From: Lamellibrachia satsuma | Lineage: Eukaryota; Annelida; Polychaeta; Sabellida; Siboglinidae | Direction: 5' to 3' | DNA: 64,000 bases | Assembly: GCA_033239005.1 (NCBI GenBank) | Contig: BSQZ01000052.1 | Span: forward strand, 571,001-635,000 | Part shown: in pieces, positions 1-14,159 of the stretch | Layout of the letters: each line of letters begins with the position of its first letter | Numbering within the stretch: the first letter of the stretch is position 1 | The notes under the pieces: generated by a model | Told to the model about the DNA's origin: nothing | The model's input: the letters and a program-made list of their open reading frames with translations, nothing else | Database searches by the model: none | Program-made: the position numbers and the translations under genes

Positions 1-650
1 TCGAACAGCTGGATGGATGCTGAAACTACAGAATATATTAACTTTTATAAAAAGAAATCTTACTGACATCTAGCGAGTTATTGAAAACTACTGACATTCA
101 GGTTTATCCACTGAAAACTCCAACTTCAGATAGTATTACCCCAGCACTCGCAACATTCTATTAACTGACTAGTCTGTATTTGTCATATGTGTTTTGGAAT
201 CGGATGGTCCTATGTTAGTTACAACATTGTGTCATGACAGGTATACCGACGAATGGTTCGGCCAAGTCACTTTAGCCAATGTCACAGAAATTAGCATCAA
301 TAGTGGATCCAGCTACAGTCGGTTCGTCCCACGTTAGTACTAGTAGTGGTTGCATCAACTGTTGAATTCTAAAACAGTTTCATTCGTTTGTGATAAGTTT
401 AGTCGCTTCGGTTTGTTCGGTTTGTTCAGCGAAACCATTGACGGACACAAATCACGGTTCACGAAAACGGTGGGTTTGGTCCATGTACCAAACCTGTCGT
501 ACACAGAAACATATCATTTACACTTACAAATAATGAGCATTTGTAAGGCTAGAAATAAGCCTTCTATAGTTTGCCCATATCTTAACCCAGTTTTTATCTA
601 TTCTGTTTTTTTAAATGTTAGTAGAGGGTGATAAAATATCATTGGACAAG
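1..650. other. No recognisable gene
   Basis: AT-rich sequence with only short open frames. The 93-codon frame at 350-631 has no recognisable domain and no splice context, so I do not call it a gene. A 24-bp stretch at about 67-92 reappears inverted near 3721-3746 with one or two mismatches; its meaning is unclear. Confidence 0.5.
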
Positions 651-654
651 GAAT

Positions 655-3085
655 TCCATACATCCACCACCATTTGACTGAAAAATTGACGTCTGCATAG
701 CTACATACATTGTGGTTTGTTTAATTTTTTACTGTGGCCTCTGTGGTTATTTAGATTAATGTTAAAAAACTGATCTGGGTTTATGTTCTCTTTCCCAGTT
801 AACTTAAAAGTTTCAATTAAATCTCCTCGTAATCTCCGTTCTTCAAGTCTATAAAGTTTTAGTTGTGTTAATCTTTCCTCATATGTAAATTCCTTTAATC
901 CTATTACCAGTTTTGTTGCCCTGCGTTGTACTTTCTCAAGCATTAAAATATATTTTGCATAATAAGGTGCCTGTATGCAATATTCTAGATGTGGTCTAAT
1001 ATATGTATTATAAACAATGTTGAACATTTCTCTGTCAAAGTGAATAAACACTCTCTTAACAGAACGCAAAACCACCATAGCTTGTTGGGTTGCTGCAACA
1101 ACTTGTTTCTCCCATTTCAAATTATTTGAAATCCAAACACCTAGATCCTTCTCTTGAACTGTTTCTGCTAAAATGACATTATTACTTTCGGTTGTCATGG
1201 TGTACTCAAATGTTGGATTGTCTTTGCCTATATGCATCCTTTTACATTTACTAGTGTTGAACGTTAGGCACCATCTATTACTCCACTCACTTAACTTATC
1301 TAAATCAGCCTGTAAAATTTCACAGTCAGGTTTGTTTTTTAACGTTCTGAATATTTTGGTGTCGTAAGCAAATTTGTTACATTACTATTTACTGTCTCTG
1401 GCATATAATTTACATACATTAAAAAGAGAATAGGTCCCAATACTGATCCTTGTAGTACACCACTAATGACATCAAACCATTCAGAATATTCACTTCTTAC
1501 CATAATTCGCATTTTTCTCTGATAGAAAATCAGCTATCCATTCTAAACCTTTACTTCAAATTCCAGATAGTTTCTACAACCACTTTTACGAGACTTTGTC
1601 AAATGCTTTTTGAAAATCCAGTAGAATAACATCAACACTATGTCCCTGATCCACATCTTCTGTCCAACTTTCAAATGTTTCTAACAAATTTGTTAGGCAA
1701 GAACGACCCTTTGTAAAACCATGTTGGCTTGGCATATTTAAATTGTTTTCTAATAAATGTTTTAACATTGCATCCTTCACACAAGATTCCATCAGTTTAC
1801 TGGCTAGACATAGTAGACGAGAAGTTAAACTCACTGGTTTATAATTACCAGCCATAGACCGGGATCCCTTCTTATAAATTGGAGAAATGTTTGCTAATTT
1901 CCAATCTAATGGTACTACACCATTAGACAATGATTCCGTGAATATTAGAAACAACGGTTTAGCTAGTTTCAGCACAAACCTTCAATATCTTTGTATGTAT
2001 ACCATCTGGACCACAAGCCTTGTCCTCTTTTAATTGCTGTAACTTCATAAATATATCTAGCCCAGTAAATATGATCTTGTCTAAAACCTTGTTTTCTGGA
2101 ACTCTGTTTTCAAATTCCAGCAAAATATTATCACCATCCTCTTCCATTGAAAATACTGATTCAAAGAACTTCCCTACAACATCAGCTATTTCCGGGTCAT
2201 TTTTTGTGGTTCCACCATCCTCCTTTCTTAAATGTGGCATGACTGGTTTTACCTTTTGCTTACTTCTTACATAGCTATAGAATTGGTTTGTCTTTCATTC
2301 TCTTCAAAAGCTTCTTTTTTTGTACTCCCTTTGTGCTTTTTTCTGGATACTATTGTTTTATTTCTTTGCCTCTTATATTTTTCATATTCTTTGTTTCTAC
2401 TAGTTTTTTCATATCATTTCCAAAGTTGAATCTGTATCTTTACCGATCTACAGACTCAATTAGTTTGCCAAGGGGCTTTAAGGTTTGGCTTCTTCCTTTC
2501 CCTTAATGGCACATTTTTTCCCACCACCTCTTCAATTTTCAACTTCAAGTATTTCCATCTCACATTTACTCCTTTTGTTTCCATTTCTTCTTCCCACTTA
2601 ATATTATGAAAGGCTGCATTCATAACTGCCATATTTGCTTTCCCGTAATCATATCTTTTCCCACCATATACTCTTGTATCTATAGCCGAGTATGTAATGA
2701 ATGTCCACACCAATCCAATAGGATAACTTTTCCCCAGGGGAGCAATAGATTTTAGGTTCTCAATCATATAATCATTGTTCGTGAAAATTAAATCTAACAT
2801 TGACGGTTCATTTCCTTCCCTAAATATTGTTTTAAAATCAACATGTTGTTTCAGGAATAAATCCTGTGTTATGTCAAAAAAATTTGGTGGAAGTGAGTTA
2901 TCACCAGCTTTCAACAAACAGCTCCAGTAATTTCAGGGAAATTGAAGTCCCCAAAAATGAGTAGGTGAGATATACCGTGTTTCTTGAATGCTTTGTTCAT
3001 TAAACTAATAAGCAACTTGGTATTTTGTTCAGTTGAACCCGTACTCTTATATATGCATCCTACTAGTAGTGTCCTTTTTATTTAG
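655..3085 (-). mobile_element. Degenerate CR1/Jockey-like non-LTR retrotransposon, 5' truncated
   Basis: Read on the minus strand, the pieces appear in the order of a LINE ORF2. The end of an endonuclease/exonuclease/phosphatase domain lies at about 3080-2456, with the motif GDFNFP near 2950. A linker with KACGPDGIH follows at 2240-1959. The reverse transcriptase palm, with QHGFTKGRSC and LLDFQKAFDKV, is at 1975-1586. The C-terminal thumb, with EKVQRRATKL, is at 1240-701. The start of the endonuclease and all of ORF1 are missing, as usual for a 5'-truncated insertion. The frame changes several times (near 1965, between 2240 and 2456, and near 1500). The catalytic FADD is read as FAYD near 1360. 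This copy cannot be active. The CR1 group is the best guess; Jockey is possible. Confidence 0.85.
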
Positions 3086-3457
3086 TGTGATTATACTCCA
3101 TATGGACGACTAAAAACCACTTCTGAGACTGACCGCATTTTTCAGAACATATTGGCTTGCATTATGCCTAGGCTATGGTCATTATGATTATCGCAAGATA
3201 TGCCAACCTTATTATTTTCTATGACTATGGCCTATGCTGGCACTAACGTCTCAAGTCAAGGTGGTCACCGTCACTACATCAACTACATGTTGTCGGTACA
3301 CTCATGTTGTCCTCACTGATTCTGATATGTTCACAATTAACGAGACGGGACTAACATTAATGTGATCATCCGAGTCACGAGGGATAGTCATAGACAGGCC
3401 ACTCCTACACCAAACGACCAACGTTGAACGTAACGCCATCGGGGAAAAGACAAAGTA

Positions 3458-3544
3458 TCGGTGCCTGGTCAGGGTCTTGAACCCAGAGCAATGTCACGTA
3501 GTAAAGCGGATATGCTAACCACTGCACTATCGCGCCTCTCATGT
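3458..3544 (-). mobile_element. tRNA-derived SINE-like fragment
   Basis: On the minus strand this reads as a tRNA-like head. It has an A-box-like segment (ATAGTGCAGTGGTTAGCAT) followed about 30 bases later by a good B box (GGTTCAAGACC), the internal RNA polymerase III promoter layout. It does not fold cleanly as a tRNA with a CCA-ready acceptor stem, so a SINE head or tRNA pseudogene is more likely than a tRNA gene. Confidence 0.6.
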
Positions 3545-3739
3545 CACACCTGCAGATGACACCAAACACGTATATCCCTCAGGTGTGCACATAATCATAA
3601 CAAACCCACCTTGAATACTACCTTTGTCTTCCGCCATGATTGCAAGTTCCGACTGTTGTCATATCGATCGTGATTGGTTAATATGTCAATTGGTGTCCGC
3701 GTAGGGGCACCACATATAAATAGTTTTTAATAACTCGCT

Positions 3740-5935
3740 AGATGTCGCCATGGGGTGTATGGGGTGCCCAAGAAGTTGCAGCACTTTTGGTCCCCACCTG
3801 GCACCATACGAGCTAAACCAGGTGAGGGTAGCCGACGGGTCTAAAACTAGGACTTTTCTACCTAAGTATGTGAAGACTGAACTCTGCGGACTGCGCGGAG
3901 GAAACCACCAGCTGGTTCAACGGGCAGAAAGGCGGACCCAGCAGCGTGTTGTGGAACGCAAGGAGCACGACGAGACACGAAGGACGTCGTGGTCATCCAC
4001 TGCATCCGGCTCCATCTCCGGCCTTTTCGACCTTGTCTTGCTAATTGATTCAGATGGCCTCGGACGAGAGAGTGAGGTCGACGATGCGCAACTCCTCCTC
4101 ACTTTAATCAAAATCGCCGCGCTTGTCATCTATTCCCATTCTATTCCCATTCTATTCCCATTCCCATTACATTGCTCACCGAAAAAGTCCTGTGGTGATG
4201 GGCAAGCGACGAAGCGGCAGGTGTGGGTGGTCGTCCTCCACTGACATGGAGCAGCAGTGGGATTTGGCAGCCCCCGTTTTAGGAGTACACTGTTCACCTC
4301 CGTAGTCTGAGGAAGGGGCTAGAAAAGGTGCCCTAAACATTACCTGTTTCACTCTTCCCTGGCCAGAATACCGCGTCTGGCGGGGATCCTATTACTGCGG
4401 TCGAAATTAACAACTCAAAGAAAAAGTTGAGGCTCATTCCTCTTTCCCTTAGCGCATGGAACGTGCGTACACTTTTAAACAAGGATGGTACTGACATACA
4501 CCTCGACCAGGGACTCCTTCCAGAGAGCCAATGTGGATTCCGGAAAGAGCGCGAGACCATAGACATGGAGTTCGCTGCAAGGCAGCTTCAAGAGAAATGT
4601 CAGGAACAAAATGGCGACCTGTTCTCCACCATTAGTCGCGAGGGCCTGTGGAGGATCATGTCCAAGTACGGCTACACACGGAAGTTCATCGCCACGATGA
4701 AACAATTCCACGATGGCCGCAAGCAAGGGTCCAGGACAACGACGAGACATCTGAGCCTTTCCCTGTCACAAACGGTGTGGAACAGCACCGTCACTGTTCA
4801 GTCTAATGTTTTCCGCCATGCTGACGGATGCCTTTAGAGATGGTGACATTGGAATCGGCAACAGATACCGAACGGACGGAAAGCTGTTCAATCTCAGGAG
4901 ACGTCAAGCAAAAAAACCAAGATCATGACAGATATCGTCAGAGATTTTCTGTTTGCAGACGACCGTGCACTGAACGCTGGGTCAGAAGCTGACATGCAAC
5001 CCAGCGTCGACAAGTTCTCTGATGCATACACCGACTTCGGCCTTACCATCAGTATAAAAAAGACTGAAGTAATGCATCAGCCAGCTCCAGGGAAACCGTA
5101 CGTTGAGCTCAACGTCACAGCTAACGGCCAAAGACTGAACGTGGTGAACATATTCACATATATAGACAGTACGCTGTCCCAGAACGTTGCCATCGACGAC
5201 GAAGTCAACGCCAGGATCGCGAAAGCCAGCGCAGCCTTCGGCAGACTACACGCCAAAGTCTGGAACAGAAGAGGCATTCGTCTACGTACCAAGCTGAAGG
5301 TGTACAGGGCAATGGTACTCCCCACACTGCTTTACGCCTGTGAAACGCGGACAGTGTATCAATGTCACGCCAGGAAGCTGAACCACATCCACACAACCAG
5401 CTTCAGAAGACTCCTCAACATCAAGTGACAGGACAAGATCCCGGACACTGAAGTCCTTGCTCAAGCAGGCCTATCCAACATCCACACCATCCTTATGCAG
5501 TCTCAGTTACGATGGACAGGCCATGTAGCTCACATGCCAGACAACAGGCTGCCGAAAAGACTCGTCTACGGTGAGCAACTAGAAGGTAAGCGCAAACAAG
5601 GGGGGGGGGCAAAAGAAACTTTTCAAAGACACTCTGAAGATCTCCGTGAAAGCGTTTGCCATAAACCCCAACACCTGGGAACACTTTGCTCAGGACCGTG
5701 TTGAATGGCGCCCCTCCCTGTACAACGGTGCTGCAACCTGTGAAGCAAACAGAACTGCTGCAGCAGATCAACGGAGGCAGGCCAGAAAGTCAAGAGCCAG
5801 CGACCCTCTGACAACACACGCGGCTCCCGTCCCCTGTCCACACTGCCAGAGAATTTTCCAGGTGCAGATTGGCCTCTTCAGCCACCTGCGTACTCACAGA
5901 TCAATCCAGCCCCTTCAACCCCTGGATGACTAAAG
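3740..5935 (+). mobile_element. Internally deleted RTE-like non-LTR retrotransposon
   Basis: A decayed LINE on the plus strand. About 3750-4420 looks like its 5' region. An endonuclease start (SAWNVRTLL, about 4455) runs directly into the palm segment GLLPESQCGFRKE at about 4510, so nearly the whole endonuclease and the front of the reverse transcriptase are gone. A second small deletion near 4625 removes the segment that should carry the first catalytic aspartate. The later palm is intact at 4925-5428 with FLFADD. An in-frame TGA at about 5426 replaces the expected tryptophan codon before QDKIPD, and a G run near 5602-5610 shifts the frame. The frame resumes at 5646-5933 and ends in a C2H2-like finger (CPHCQRIF..H..H). 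RTE-like is my best clade guess. Confidence 0.85.
4925..5933 (+). pseudogene. Reverse transcriptase C-terminal half with zinc finger (broken)
   Basis: Part of the element at 3740-5935. Residues from 4925 carry FADD, then the thumb and connection region (DDEVNARIAKASAAFGRL), then LRWTGHVAHMPDNRLPKR, and finally a CxxC...HxxxH finger at about 5836-5905. One stop (about 5426) and one frameshift at a G homopolymer separate the three readable segments, so no full protein is made. The finger belongs to the retroelement and should not be taken for a host zinc-finger gene. Confidence 0.8.
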
Positions 5936-5961
5936 TGGTCCTTATCGCTTGACGGTGGATG

Positions 5962-6508
<547 letters not shown>

Positions 6509-6532
6509 TCGCCGTCGCCGTCGCTATCGCTA

Positions 6533-7840
<1,308 letters not shown>

Positions 7841-7844
7841 TTCG

Positions 7845-7925
7845 AAAGACACAGGAAAAGTGGGGTGAACGATGGTGCCCAAGTTTCGAAAACGGCAGCA
7901 CGTGGATTCAAAAGCCGGTCCACTT
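7845..7925 (-). mobile_element. SINE copy, partial (family with 23336, 26240, 26510, 26968)
   Basis: On the minus strand this matches the body of the SINE at 26510-26645. Both read GACCGG, then a TTGAATCC or TTCAAAACC B-box region, then TGCTGCCGTTTTCGAAAC, then CGTTCACC and CTGTGTCTTTCG. The tRNA-like head is mostly missing. It is degenerate. Confidence 0.65.
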
Positions 7926-8159
7926 TTTTAATTTACGTAAAGAAACTACGTATTGCCAATACTCACTGCTTCAACGATATCCAGCTAAGTTGGTATGTTG
8001 CTATCTTCGAAAGTGTATGCTGCTAATAAAAAACAGTTAATATGTTGTGCGTCTCGTTAGACCAATTGGTAGTTGGTAGACAAATTCGCGAAACGACATT
8101 AGCGGTAGTAGTGCGATCTTTCCATCGCACACAAATATACAAATGAAAACGCACTCACA

Positions 8160-8190
8160 CACCTACATATTATAAACTCACGTACACACA

Positions 8191-8242
<52 letters not shown>

Positions 8243-8340
8243 TATGTACATGCACAGGCGCACACACACTTGCACACGCACATGCGCACGCACGCTCACC
8301 CATTCACGCAAGCACGCACGCACGCACGCACGCATACACT
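8160..8340. repeat. (CGCA)n / (CACA)n compound microsatellite
   Basis: About 16 CGCA units around 8180-8240, an imperfect CACA/GCAC section, then about 6 more units at 8310-8333. Confidence 0.95.
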
Positions 8341-9470
8341 CACTTTACCTCCGCTCGCGAGTGACATTTAAAATAATCAATATTCAAATAATATGGATTA
8401 AAAATTGTTTCGTAGATAGTTCCTCAATTTCACAGTCAAACGGCGTCGCTGTATTGCGTGTGACGTGCAGTGCCTGGGAATCACGCGAGTCCACGGCGTC
8501 AGAAACCATTTCTCAGTACAGAAGGTTATGCAACCATCAGCGGACGTAGTAGAGAACTAACGTCTATTGTGTCATGGAGTCGGCGGTAATAACTATGCAT
8601 CTAGAATAATAGATTGCAGTGTCAAGTTTCCACGACAAAAAATACGTATGCTGAGGGAAGTCGGGAGGGGTGCAAGAAACCACTGTTACGAATGAATAGT
8701 GTCAGTGACATCTACGTAGTCTAATTGGTCTTGGAGTTTATTTGTGATCGAATAACGTGCTAGGCATTACTCTATTTTTGACAATCTATCAGTTGTTTGT
8801 AGGATCCGTGTTTGTAAGACCTTGTTTGCAATAACCATCGCACATATTTATCATAAAGCATAATGTTGCGTTTACCAATAACATTAACAATGCGAAGTTT
8901 TGATCTAAATACCAATTATAGATACGGACTACACTGTATGGTAGTTCACTATTTACCTGGAAATTGTGCACCAAACTTCACCTTGCCCGCATAACTTACC
9001 CGCATAGTGCAATCCAGTTAGCTAATTAATTCAACCGCAACAGACGTGCACAACAATGGGACACGCACGCATTGTATGAATCTTCGAGTATAGAGCGTGT
9101 CACGACTGCGAAGATTTTTTATCACCATGATCACCTATTTCTAAGGTCGTATTGAGCATAATTGGTACATTTCGTTTTTCTCTCCTAAACCCTACGTAAA
9201 TCCAATCCACGTCAAAAGTTATAACATTCATGATCATAGTCGTAGTCGTGTAGTCGTCGTCGTCATCATCGGCGTTAAAGTTAAAAATGTAGCTGATCAA
9301 CTTTAAAAAGTTAAAAAAATGCTCGGAAAGGCACTGTCGACCTTCTCAGGCGCGCTCATGCGACGCGAGGCCGCTTTAACGCCTCCCCGCAACAGCGACA
9401 CGTAGCCCTACAAGGAGACAGCGTCGTCATGAACGTCCGAGCGAGCTCCTGTTCGTGACACCGCTGGCAC
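8341..9470. other. No recognisable gene
   Basis: Non-repetitive sequence with only short open frames on both strands. A short GTC-rich run lies at 9238-9272. No domain or splice chain was recognised. Confidence 0.5.
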
Positions 9471-9479
9471 ACTGCGATC

Positions 9480-10135
9480 AGCGGGACTCCATCATCATGT
9501 ATAGGGACTTACCTCTGAGCTACCTTTCATCATATCTAGCTGATAGACACCGACGAGTGATGATAGAGAATTGCTTATCAGGTGCACACTCCCATTCCGT
9601 GTGGTGGTCCCCAAGGTTCTGTTCTTGGACCATTACTTTTTACTCTCTACACTACTCCACTCATCTCAGTTTTACAAAATCACAACTTGGATAACCATCT
9701 ATACACATTCTTTGGCTTCCTAAACCAGCTCAGCGATTGTCCGAATAATATATTTTACTGGATGACTGACAGCAAATCAAAGTTAAATGCAGATAAAACG
9801 GATTTTCTCATTATTGGTACTCAAAAGTAGCGTGACGAACTCGATTGTTTAAACACAAGTTCGGCACAATTACCTATCAACAACTTTCATCCAAGTAATC
9901 GGCATATTTACATTGTTTGCTCCCTAATGTAAAACAGCTCCGACATCTTCAATCATCTAGTTCTAATCCACTTTTCGTTCCCAGTGTTAAGACAAAGGTA
10001 ACTAGAACTAGAGCTTTCTCAGTTGCGGCACCATCTCTGTGGAACTCACCACCTGTTAGTAGTGTTAAACTAGCAGGAAATATAAAAACTCGTTTGTCCT
10101 TCATATATAGCTCCTTAGTGCACATATTCAATTGT
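9480..10135 (+). mobile_element. L2/CR1-like reverse transcriptase remnant
   Basis: Three frames together give a reverse transcriptase C-terminal half. LSYLSSYLADR lies at about 9510; [20 protein letters not shown] at about 9600; [20 protein letters not shown] and KTDFLIIGT at 9730-9825; and the terminal segment RTRAFSVAAPSLWNSPP at 9990-10055. The motif GPLLF...TP..S followed by WM...LKLNADKT is typical of CR1/L2 elements. Where the catalytic YADD should follow HLY near 9700 the frame goes straight to [10 protein letters not shown], so the active-site stretch is deleted. The copy is dead. Confidence 0.8.
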
Positions 10136-10186
10136 TTACGAATGGAATTGTTGGATTGTTCGTATAGTGTTGCTTAAGCTTACATA

Positions 10187-10211
10187 CAAACTTACATACA
10201 TGCATGCATGC

Positions 10212-10274
<63 letters not shown>

Positions 10275-10301
10275 CGTATGCATGCATGCATGCATGCATG
10301 C

Positions 10302-10332
<31 letters not shown>

Positions 10333-10436
10333 CATACATACATACATACATACATACATACATACATGCACGCATGCACGCATACAGGCATGGGTACGCA
10401 CCTACGCACGTAAGCACATACACACATACATACATA
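10187..10436. repeat. (ACAT)n microsatellite with GCATGC islands
   Basis: Two ACAT runs (about 10210-10268 and 10303-10367) separated by an imperfect GCATGCATGC island at 10277-10302. It follows closely after the retroelement remnant, so it may have grown from that element's tail. Confidence 0.95.
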
Positions 10437-10729
10437 CTCACGGTGGATTATAAGATGGTTGTATGTGTGGTCCTAACACGTCAAAAGTACGTCGTCGATG
10501 ACGACATTTTAGTGCGTCACTCATTTATTCGTCATGCCGTTGAAAGGCTACGTCCGGTTTACAGGCTGTTAGCTGCGCGTGCTGTCAGAAGGAACGGCAT
10601 TTACATAATTGCTCAATGGGCACGTTGGCATTGACGTGATGTGATGGTTTTCAGTGCGTATTGGGAGGGGTATTGGCTTACTGCACACATAACATGAATA
10701 CGTTCAGCCGAGCGTCAGTCTTCTCGAGC

Positions 10730-10945
10730 ATATTAACTCTTAGTTTAATATCAATTATTTGTAAATTATTAGAAAGGTTAACTAAAGATCAAATGGTGGA
10801 CTTCCTTGTTAGGCATAACTTATTAAATCCACCTCAACATGGATTCCTAAAAACGAAGTTATGCTTAGCAAATATGTTATGTTTTTTTAAAGAAATCACT
10901 AAGTGGATAGACGATGGATCACCAGTAGATATGATGGTTTTTGTA
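10730..10945 (+). mobile_element. CR1-like reverse transcriptase fragment
   Basis: The plus frame reads SIICKLLERLTKDQMVDFL, then LNPPQHGFLKTKLCLANML, then ITKWIDDGSPVDMM. This is the conserved palm segment just before the first catalytic aspartate motif (xxDFQKAFD), which is not reached: the frame diverges at about 10938. It is a short internal fragment with no start or end of the element visible. Confidence 0.8.
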
Positions 10946-11033
10946 CGGTCTGAGCTGTTCATGTGTGCCGACATTTACAGATTCATACAAAACGTACTAA
11001 ATTGGTAAAAGCTCGCCTAAAAAAATTTAATAT

Positions 11034-12000
11034 CGGGGCTAGTTGTTAACATTTTCAATTAAAGTCAATTTTTGTGAAAAGCATGTTAGATACATTCTTT
11101 CAACGTATACATGAAGTTTATTATTCGTGTTAATAAACTGTACCATACTGTTGATATTCAATATTGTAGTTAGGTAGATATGTGAAGTTTCCCAGGCGCG
11201 GTCGACTGTAACAACTAGCCCCGTAAGAGAGGCAATTTGTTACGTTATACAGAGCACGTTGTTACAACAAAGAACGTTTGGTTCGCAAAGCCAGTGTCAT
11301 TCGTACATGTTACTGTTATTACATTAATTGGATTATACATACTTATATGTCTTATACACAGTGTACATAACAGTGAACGTGATCAAAGCGTCATATGGGA
11401 AGTTTTTAATTTTTAGTTACCAAAGACGATTCATTCCCCGGATTCTTACATAACAAACAATTGTGAATGGAATATGAATTATTGAATGGAATTTGAAATA
11501 GTGAGTGGAAATATATATGTAATGCGACTTCTACTTGATTGAATAATACACGGACGTACGCCCTCACGCACACGCGCACAAACACCCACACTTCAATGAA
11601 TCGTGCAATATCTATAAATTATTGCTCAAAAAAAGGGCAATGTCATAAATTTTTTACAAAACTGCCCCCCAAGACAAAACACCCAGATGGCAAACGGACA
11701 AGGAATCCATTGGCTTATCGAGAGTCCAACCATTTCTCGCCCTTCTGAGATACGCTGATTTTGTTTGACGCTGCTAGCATTAACAGTACTGGTTATAAAC
11801 CAGTACGCTAGGCTTCACAAGTGAAATAAAGCGTGCACACGTCGTTAGTTTTGTTTTTCAATCATTGTCCGCACACAACTCGCTGACTGACCCATCAGTG
11901 CGACCCGCCCGAACGTTGCTATAGCTGTAACAACTTGCCACAATACAATTGTAACAACTTGCCCCCAGTACATTTGTAACAACGTGCCCAAAACACAATT
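11034..12000. repeat. Scattered TGTAACAACTWGCCCC motif copies
   Basis: The motif TGTAACAACTAGCCCC at about 11208-11224 is mirrored by GGGGCTAGTTGTTA at about 11036-11049, giving an inverted pair about 160 bp apart. Three direct copies (TGTAACAACTTGCC and variants) follow at about 11927, 11950 and 11972, spaced about 23 bp. This may be a palindromic MITE or foldback element with a related tandem remnant. The family is unknown to me. Confidence 0.5.
11640..11775 (-). mobile_element. CR1-like 3' end fragment (family with 12190, 20240, 30985)
   Basis: It shares GATGGCAAACGGACAAGGAA, then CCATTGGCTTATCGAGAGTC, then a CTTCTGAGATACGCTGA segment with the better copy at 20240-20345, where the sequence joins a reverse transcriptase C-terminus. 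It is therefore the C-terminal and 3' UTR part of the same element, on the minus strand. Confidence 0.65.
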
Positions 12001-12189
12001 TTATGCAGTTGAACGCGCGTGGGCGATAACAAATCCTGTTCTTTTTTCAGTTTGGCATAACCACTTATAGTATATAGTAGACATGTTTCAAGTTTCATTC
12101 ACGAAACCTAAAAAATTACTACCAGAGATGATATTATGTGGGCATACCCAAAACAGTTTTAGGTGTTTAAAAAGTAATTTTGTCCACAC

Positions 12190-12280
12190 CATGACTTTTT
12201 AACCATCCCAAACAACAAGTTCCAGATGGCAAGTGGACAAGGAAGCCATTGGCTTATCGAGAGTCCAACAATTTTTTTTT
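12190..12280 (-). mobile_element. CR1-like 3' end fragment
   Basis: Second copy of the 3' tail, with CCAGATGGCAAGTGGACAAG at about 12220 and CCATTGGCTTATCGAGAGTC at about 12247. It ends in a T run. It lies about 550 bp after the previous copy in the same orientation. Confidence 0.6.
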
Positions 12281-12289
12281 AATACGACA

Positions 12290-13915
12290 TCATTGAGTTG
12301 TTAGGAAAAACAGATGTTTTTATTCCCGCAACCGGCCCCGCAACATGGCATGAGTACTCTCGTCCGCCCGAACACGCAACATCATACCAGCACCAGCAAA
12401 AACCCTACTATATGGTTCCTTATACTACCAACAGCAATATATGGTACGAAGGCTTAGACACTGCATGCGATCACACCAGATACAGTTTCTTGGTGCTGTT
12501 TGTTGCGCTGCCAGTGGACTATCGGATGTGTAGATGGCCACCTCTCTGGATTCAGTCCACGTCTTGCATCCCAGTTCTTGTCTTTCGTTTTCTACATTTT
12601 TGCCCAGGTTTTTTTTCAGCATATCAGATCAACACAGAAATCAGGACATGAAGATGGAATTAGACCGGACATATACTTAGTACTGAAAGTGGGTCGCTAA
12701 AACAACCGAACAAAAACAGAAAAAGACAAACAAGTTGGAACCGATCCCACACTATTTACATCATTGTCAGTACTACATACAGGACGGTGCCCTCGTTTGT
12801 CCTTTAATGGTGTTTCCACCTTTTAAGTGTTTTGGACTCTCAGTATCGCACACGTCCAACAAAGGTTACGTTTGTTAACTTCAAGGCACTTATTGGGTGG
12901 TTCTGCGTAGATTTATTACCGAAGCCACTATATGAAATCACCAGTGCGGCTAGAGCAAGCCGAGGGCACATTCCTCGTGCCCATCGACCATATCAATCAG
13001 CTGCCTCAATGCGTACGCGGGCCCGCCGCCGTCCGACCACCAACGCTCGGCCGTCAAGCGAGACCCGTCAACCTGACATCGGCAGGGGCACTGATGTGTT
13101 AAGAGCGAACTGAGAGTTTTATTGCGAGACGTAGACCTGTCTCGGACGTCATCCGTGCGGACGGGCAACAGTGGCAGCGGTCTAGTGACGGGCGAGGATG
13201 CAGGTGAGTCTCCACGGAGAGGGTAGTGTAACATGTGTGATAGATCACGGTAACACTCTAGTATCAACGTTCCGCCACATACAACTTTGACATTGATAGC
13301 GGTTTGGATATAAACCATAGCATAAATCTCTGTCATGCGCGGCTGCACAGGCGTCACGCCTGACCGCACATGTATCCCAGGCGCGATAGCAGTGTTGACG
13401 CAAGGTTGTTGTGTGTGGAAAACATTCGGGTCAACTCGTTTTCACACTTAGCAAATAGCTACTACTATCCAACAATTAAGAACTACATATTATTTTGATT
13501 CAAGGCCGCTATCGCTTTCTGCTTTTCATCTCGTAGCAGGTTTGAATAATATTGTCATGTCGGATCAAACACATTTAACATATACATAATATGCCATGTC
13601 GGACATCAGAACACATGGCGTGATCAGTTTCATTAGATGTCCCTGGTGAGATCATCCTCTTTTAGATGCTTTTTGGGGATAAAGAAAACTCCAAGATGAC
13701 AGCATCATTGAAAAAAAACATTGAAACAAGAAAGTGGACTTTACTGAAATATTTTAAATATAATTTTAAAAGGAGAAACGCGACACGACGTAACTAGACA
13801 CGCTACAACAACGAGTCAGGCCGTAACGTGTATGCCTGGTTGGGGTGACATGCATAGAGAAAATGTGTAACTTCATAATACCAAAAACCGTATATAACAA
13901 AAAGGCCGACTCCTA
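12290..13915. other. No recognisable gene
   Basis: Mixed sequence with open frames up to 139 codons (12950-13369, minus) and 117 codons (12298-12651, plus). None shows a known domain, and I could not build splice chains around them. Confidence 0.45.
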
Positions 13916-13922
13916 TGATTGC

Positions 13923-14157
<235 letters not shown>

Positions 14158-14159
14158 AA

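Noticed and set aside
65..3748. Terminal inverted repeats of a large composite element
   Set aside because: Only about 24 bp match (67-92 and 3721-3746) with no target duplication and a mixed interior; chance or a common short motif is more likely.
5836..5933. Host C2H2 zinc-finger gene
   Set aside because: The finger is the C-terminal part of the RTE-like ORF2, in continuity with its preceding segments.
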